DNA of 64,000 nt from Bacillus piscicola (GTDB lineage: Bacteria > Bacillota > Bacilli > Bacillales > Marinococcaceae), in contig NZ_JAJJJF010000006.1 of assembly GCF_022458745.1 (NCBI RefSeq), forward strand, positions 116,165 through 180,164, written 5' to 3'. The position numbers and the translations under genes were made by a program. Every line of letters starts with the position of its first letter. Within the stretch, counting starts at the first letter, position 1. The notes beneath the pieces are model-generated. The model made no database searches. It was not told the origin of the DNA and saw only the letters and a program-made list of their open reading frames with translations. This document shows, piece after piece, positions 60,822-64,000 of the stretch.

Positions 60822-60896
60822 TGGCGCCCTAGACAGGATTCGAACCTGTGACCTACAGCTTAGGAGGCTGTTGCTCTTCCTCTGAGCTACTAGGGC
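60822..60896 (-). tRNA. tRNA-Arg (anticodon CCT)
   Basis: Acceptor stem GCCCTAG/CTAGGGC, D arm GCTC...GAGC, anticodon stem ACAGC/GCTGT with loop CTCCTAA (anticodon CCT), T arm ACAGG/CCTGT with TTCGAAT, discriminator G and encoded CCA. It reads the rare AGG codon. All stems are intact. Confidence 0.95.
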
Positions 60897-61128
60897 AGGG
60901 AAACAACAGGGAAACACTTCTATTTTATCACTTTTCCAGTGTTGTGCAACCTGCCTAAGGGAGCAAAATATCTTTTTCCACCTGTCTGTTTTTAAAAAAT
61001 TCAACCAAATGGATCTTTGTGATATCATAACAGTAATAATCATTTGGTAATTTGAAGAGTCATCTAAAGGAATTCAGAGGAAGGCTCTGTTTTAGATGTT
61101 ATTTAATGTGGGGAGAGGGAGATTTTAT

Positions 61129-62070
61129 TTGGACATCATAACGGTTGCGCTTGCGATTGCGATGATGGGGATCATTATTGCCATTGGAGTCGTGGTGGCA
61201 AAACAGATAACAATCACAGAAAATATAAAGAAGTTGTTTGTCGTGTTGATTATTAATGTGGCGGTTCCGTCGATTATATTGAACGGTGTTTTTAACACGG
61301 AGATGACCGATGCCATACTCCGCCAAGTGTTTACGGTGTTTGGATTTTCGATTGTTTTTAATGCAAGTGCTGTCCTGTTTGCGGTTATCGTTGGGAAAAT
61401 GTTTCGGCTGGAAACATCACTTGCAAAAAAATTGTCTTTGTTAGCGGCACTTGGGAACACAGGGTTTATTGGCATTCCGCTAAGCCTGGCGATATTCGGT
61501 CCGCTGGGTGGTTTATTGGCAGCAGTTTTTGACGCCGGTCTCGATGTGATTTTGTTTTCGGTCGGGGTTTATTTGCTACAATCTAATCAAGGGTTTGATA
61601 TTAGACAGCTTAAAGCACTTCTGAATCCTCCGCTTATCGCGATTACGTTCGGTATGCTATTCGCGGTGAGTGGCTTTGAAGCCCCTGTGCTCCTGCAGGA
61701 TTTAACGGCAATGTTATCGGGGCTAGCGGCACCGTTGGCAATGTTTTACATTGGTTTCCTACTGCCACCGTTCTTTAAAAAAGGAGAAGCATTTTTCTTT
61801 CCACAGATGTGGCTTCCTGTGTCGCTTAAGCTTCTTGTCATACCGCTCTTGGCAATGCCACTCATACTTCTGTTATCCTTGGATGGCATTTTGCCGCATC
61901 TGCTTATCCTGTTATCCGCTATGCCGAATATCATGTTGGCAGCGCCGTTATTTGGCCGCTATACGAATGACGAAGACAAGGCAGCGATGACGACAATATA
62001 TTCAACATTGCTGTCTCTTTTAACGATTCCACTCGTGGCATGGCTCGCGAACATCGTCGTCACTACCTAA
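61129..62070 (+). CDS. AEC-family (auxin efflux carrier-like) transporter
   Basis: Membrane protein of 313 residues with about 10 hydrophobic segments. The central crossover region, ALGNTGFIGIPLSLAIFG (about 107-124), and the C-terminal AMPNIMLAAPLFGRYTNDED motif define the AEC family, which includes bacterial malate and other organic-anion carriers. TTG start at 61129 follows GAGAGGGAG; a longer frame to 61096 would place the start upstream of this site. It is 15 nt before the CrcB pair and may be co-transcribed. Confidence 0.85.
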   Translation: MDIITVALAIAMMGIIIAIGVVVAKQITITENIKKLFVVLIINVAVPSIILNGVFNTEMTDAILRQVFTVFGFSIVFNASAVLFAVIVGKMFRLETSLAKKLSLLAALGNTGFIGIPLSLAIFGPLGGLLAAVFDAGLDVILFSVGVYLLQSNQGFDIRQLKALLNPPLIAITFGMLFAVSGFEAPVLLQDLTAMLSGLAAPLAMFYIGFLLPPFFKKGEAFFFPQMWLPVSLKLLVIPLLAMPLILLLSLDGILPHLLILLSAMPNIMLAAPLFGRYTNDEDKAAMTTIYSTLLSLLTIPLVAWLANIVVTT

Positions 62071-62085
62071 AGGGGGGGGGCTTTC

Positions 62086-62463
62086 ATGAAAACGCTGCTC
62101 GCGATTGGGATCGGTGCTGGCGTGGGATCATATGGCCGTTATTTGGTATCCTTGCCGGATTTCTCGCTCGTCTACCCGGCCGGCACTTTCCTAGCAAACG
62201 TATCAGGAAGTCTATTATTAGGGATCTTTTCCGGATACTTCAGCGTTAAAAAGCCGAAGGAGTGGATGAAAGCAGGGTTGGGTGTGGGGCTCTGCGGAGG
62301 ATATACAACCTTTTCGACTTTTGCTTTTGAGGTGAATATGTTTCTCTTTCACGAACAATGGTTGGAAGCTGCCATCTACATGGCAGGAACATTGGCAGGC
62401 GGGATCACGCTAGTGTTTCTCGGCTTTTATCTCGGAGAAAGAATGGGAGGGGGAGAGGAATGA
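62086..62463 (+). CDS. crcB: Fluoride ion channel subunit (Fluc/CrcB), first of a pair
   Basis: Small membrane protein of 125 residues with four helices. FLANVSGSLLLGIFSGYFS and GLCGGYTTFSTFAFE carry the pore Asn and the Phe/Thr-Ser track of fluoride channels. In Bacillaceae two distinct CrcB subunits often form an antiparallel heterodimer. SD AGGGGGGG precedes the ATG. The stop overlaps the second crcB start (ATGA). I found no recognisable fluoride riboswitch upstream. Confidence 0.9.
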   Translation: MKTLLAIGIGAGVGSYGRYLVSLPDFSLVYPAGTFLANVSGSLLLGIFSGYFSVKKPKEWMKAGLGVGLCGGYTTFSTFAFEVNMFLFHEQWLEAAIYMAGTLAGGITLVFLGFYLGERMGGGEE

Positions 62464-62837
62464 TAGGTGTTTACATCGCTGTCGGCGGGGCGGCGGGTGC
62501 AGTCTGTCGTTACCTTCTTGGCCGTTTTGTTGCGCGTTTTCAAGCGGGTATCCCCATTCCTATTAGTATGCTCGTGGTGAATGTACTTGGCTCATTCGGG
62601 CTAGGTGTTCTTGTTGGTACACTATATGGCGGTATGTCTGCGGATGCCAGCACGGAGCCTTTGTACCTTTTGGTTGGGACTGGTTTTTTTGGTGCCTTTA
62701 CGACTTTCTCTACGTTTTCGCTAGAGATAATGCAGCTGTTGCATTACAAGAAAATACAGTTAGTAGTCTATTACGTGATGCTCTCTTACGTTGGAATAAC
62801 ACTGTCCTTTTATATCGGTTTGTCTGCCGTTGTTTAA
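62460..62837 (+). CDS. crcB: Fluoride ion channel subunit (Fluc/CrcB), second of a pair
   Basis: CrcB subunit of 125 residues, four membrane helices, with VVNVLGSFGLGVLVGTLYGG and GFFGAFTTFSTFSLE. Overlap with the first gene by 4 nt couples translation, consistent with obligate pairing. It exports F- passively and protects against fluoride at low pH. GGAGAGG precedes the ATG. Terminator follows. Confidence 0.9.
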   Translation: MIGVYIAVGGAAGAVCRYLLGRFVARFQAGIPIPISMLVVNVLGSFGLGVLVGTLYGGMSADASTEPLYLLVGTGFFGAFTTFSTFSLEIMQLLHYKKIQLVVYYVMLSYVGITLSFYIGLSAVV

Positions 62838-62879
62838 CTAGGGTTACGCAGAGCATGTCATATACCAAATGAGAAACAG

Positions 62880-62912
62880 CCTTCCCCTTTGATAGGGGGA
62901 GGTTATTTTTAT
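62880..62912 (+). terminator. Terminator after the crcB pair
   Basis: CCTTCCCC (62880-62887) pairs with GGGGGAGG (62895-62902, one G-U), followed by TTATTTTTATT. Confidence 0.75.
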
Positions 62913-63035
62913 TGAAAGGATTTAAACGAAAGTCTATTTTAACAAAATCAGCAGATTTCCTGATGAATCACCCCACAACAAGTAGCGTCCAGTCCACTAT
63001 ACTATCAGTACATTAAGAGAAAGGAGGAAGTTCAT

Positions 63036-63149
63036 GTGAACGAGAACAGAATAAGAGGTAAAAAGAAGAAAAAGGAAAAGCTTCTTCAGGAATTACAAGA
63101 GTTAGAGAAAGAAATAGAAAAAGAGAAAGAAAAAGAAGAAAAATCTTAA
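63036..63149 (+). CDS. Coiled-coil micro-protein of 37 residues
   Basis: GTG start with AAGGAGGAA 7 nt upstream; a preceding ATG at 63034 is followed at once by TGA and is not used. The peptide begins MNENRIRGKKKKKEKLLQEL and is a very charged heptad-like coiled coil ending in EEKS. The segment KEKLLQELQELEKEIE closely matches [16 protein letters not shown] near the start of the next gene, so it looks like a truncated or solo copy of that N-terminal module. Coding status rests on the strong ribosome binding site and this likeness. Confidence 0.55.
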   Translation: MNENRIRGKKKKKEKLLQELQELEKEIEKEKEKEEKS

Positions 63150-63275
63150 GGTTGGTTCGATCAGTTGTCATCTTATCGCGGTACAGTTGATTGATTGTCA
63201 TTATCTCCAGTCACCATTTAGTAAACGGGAACAGAAAATTCTCGTATCTCACATCAAGAAAAGGAGAGTTTGTTA

Positions 63276-64000
63276 ATGGGGAAACACGATAATTTCAGAT
63301 TGTCTAGATTGTTAGAGAAAAAAGAAAGACTGTTGGAAAAGTTGGAGGAGCTAGAGGAGTTTATTGAAAACGCAGGTAATGAATCAAGTAGAGGAAATGG
63401 TTCTTACCCATCCAATGGTGAAGTGAACGTGGAAGCAAACGCTGAGGCGGATGCCGATTCTCAAGCAGACGCCGATTCCGAATCAGATTCCGATTCCGAA
63501 TCTCAAGCGGACGCCGATTCCGAATCAGGTTCCGACTCTGATTCTCAAGCGGACGCCGATTCTGAATCAGGTTCCGATTCCGATTCTCAAGCGGATGCAG
63601 ATTCTGAGTCAGATTCCGATTCCGATTCTCAAGCAGACGCCGATTCCGAATCAGATTCCGATTCCGATTCTCAAGCGGATGCAGATTCTGAATCAGATTC
63701 CGATTCCGATTCTCAAGCAGATGCAGATTCTGAATCAGATTCCGATTCCGACGCTCAAGCAGACGCTGATTCCGAATCAGATTCCGATTCCGATTCTCAA
63801 GCGGATGCAGATTCTGAATCAGATTCCGATTCCGATTCTCAAGCGGATGCAGATTCTGAATCAGATTCCGATTCCGATTCTCAAGCAGATGCCGATTCTG
63901 AATCAGATTCTGATTCCGACGCTCAAGCAGACGCTGATTCCGAATCAGATTCCGATTCTCAAGCAGATGCGGATTCCCAGTCAGACTCGGACGCAGATGC
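63276..64000 (+). CDS. Asp-Ser-Gln-Ala repeat protein (3' truncated by window edge)
   Basis: Frame open from ATG 63276 (SD AAGGAGAG) to the right edge, at least 241 residues. Residues 1-28 form a charged coiled coil ([20 protein letters not shown] begins it); 29-60 is a Ser/Gly/Asn linker. From residue 61 it is almost pure repeat with consensus [14 protein letters not shown], 14 residues, in about 13 units with a few Gly, Ala or Glu changes. There is no signal peptide or membrane segment, unlike Sdr surface adhesins. Net charge is extremely negative. Proteins of this composition may bind Ca2+ or form an acidic coat in spores or under salt stress; that is inference. Family not recognised. Confidence 0.75.
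   Translation, partial: MGKHDNFRLSRLLEKKERLLEKLEELEEFIENAGNESSRGNGSYPSNGEVNVEANAEADADSQADADSESDSDSESQADADSESGSDSDSQADADSESGSDSDSQADADSESDSDSDSQADADSESDSDSDSQADADSESDSDSDSQADADSESDSDSDAQADADSESDSDSDSQADADSESDSDSDSQADADSESDSDSDSQADADSESDSDSDAQADADSESDSDSQADADSQSDSDAD
63456..63995. repeat. 42-bp in-frame tandem repeat array
   Basis: Twelve units of 42 bp, each starting GATTCTCAAGC or a close variant, at 63456, 63498, 63540 and so on, plus one 36-bp unit near 63918. Units alternate between GCAGACGCC and GCGGATGCA versions at the Ala-Asp-Ala codons, showing duplication of multi-unit blocks. It continues beyond the window. Confidence 0.9.

Noticed and set aside
60900..61128. Fluoride riboswitch or T-box leader before the AEC/crcB genes
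   Set aside because: Looked for the crcB-motif GGCGATGG core and T-box TGGNACCGCG; neither is present.
63456..63995. CRISPR array at the right edge
   Set aside because: The 42-bp units are contiguous, in frame and lack spacers; this is a coding tandem repeat.

Overview
The window looks like chromosomal DNA of a Gram-positive, endospore-lineage bacterium (Bacillota, Bacillaceae), probably a halophile or alkaliphile. Signs are strong AGGAGG-type ribosome binding sites, frequent TTG and GTG starts, CcpA (cre) and 7-1-7 Fur boxes, families typical of Bacillaceae (DUF4317-like, SalA-like Mrp, alanine dehydrogenase), moderate GC, many acidic proteins, a NhaC antiporter and three TRAP uptake loci. 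The species cannot be named from the sequence. I saw no rRNA, IS element, prophage or CRISPR array.

Layout. (1) 1-3.6 kb: the end of a 4-hydroxyphenylacetate (HPA) meta-cleavage cluster: ring-cleavage dioxygenase (cut by the left edge), an aldehyde dehydrogenase, the flavin reductase HpaC and a FAD-synthetase-like protein. (2) 3.8-9.9 kb: an orphan TRAP binding protein, a GntR regulator, a DapA-like lyase and a complete TRAP transporter. (3) 10.3-17.2 kb: a PHB-depolymerase-like esterase and a 2-oxoacid dehydrogenase operon (aminotransferase, E1 alpha, E1 beta, E2, E3) whose E2 has lost its catalytic His. (4) 17.4-29.8 kb: NhaC, tRNA hydroxylase TrhO, an IclR regulator, a sulfonate/nitrate-type ABC importer, conserved proteins of unknown function, malate synthase G and a small hydrophilic protein. 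(5) 30.2-36.7 kb: a TRAP operon divergent from GntR, crotonase and CaiB-type CoA-transferase genes, with shared predicted operators and a cre site. (6) 36.9-48.4 kb: an uncharacterised two-gene unit, an AT-rich gap with a perfect Fur box, then an eight-gene reductive pyrimidine (uracil/thymine) catabolic operon. (7) 48.5-52.4 kb: SalA/Mrp, a putative stand-alone ADP-ribosyltransferase-fold protein, an ABC ATPase and alanine dehydrogenase. (8) 52.6-59.7 kb: a sigma-54-type operon (Fe-ADH, GntP permease, 3-hydroxyacid dehydrogenase, aldehyde dehydrogenase) divergent from its likely CBS-PAS-AAA+ activator. (9) 59.8-64 kb: a P-loop/Asp23-like fusion, tRNA-Arg(CCT), an AEC transporter, a paired CrcB fluoride channel, a coiled-coil micro-ORF and the start of a giant Asp/Ser/Gln/Ala repeat protein running off the right edge.

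How it fits together: most of the window is a catabolic archipelago for aromatic, pyrimidine and small organic acids. The pyrimidine operon imports the base (NCS1), reduces it (PreTA), opens the ring (HydA) and handles beta-alanine by transamination and aldehyde oxidation. Malic enzyme and the nearby alanine dehydrogenase could supply and regenerate the pyruvate acceptor. The N-carbamoyl-beta-alanine amidohydrolase expected between HydA and the transaminase is not in the window.

Items most worth following: the 42-bp repeat gene at the right edge, the putative ADP-ribosyltransferase at 49.7 kb, a family of exactly 52-bp-period intergenic tandem repeats at three loci, the E2 without a catalytic His, the malic-enzyme-containing pyrimidine operon with an unknown 74-residue protein, and the P-loop/Asp23-like fusion.
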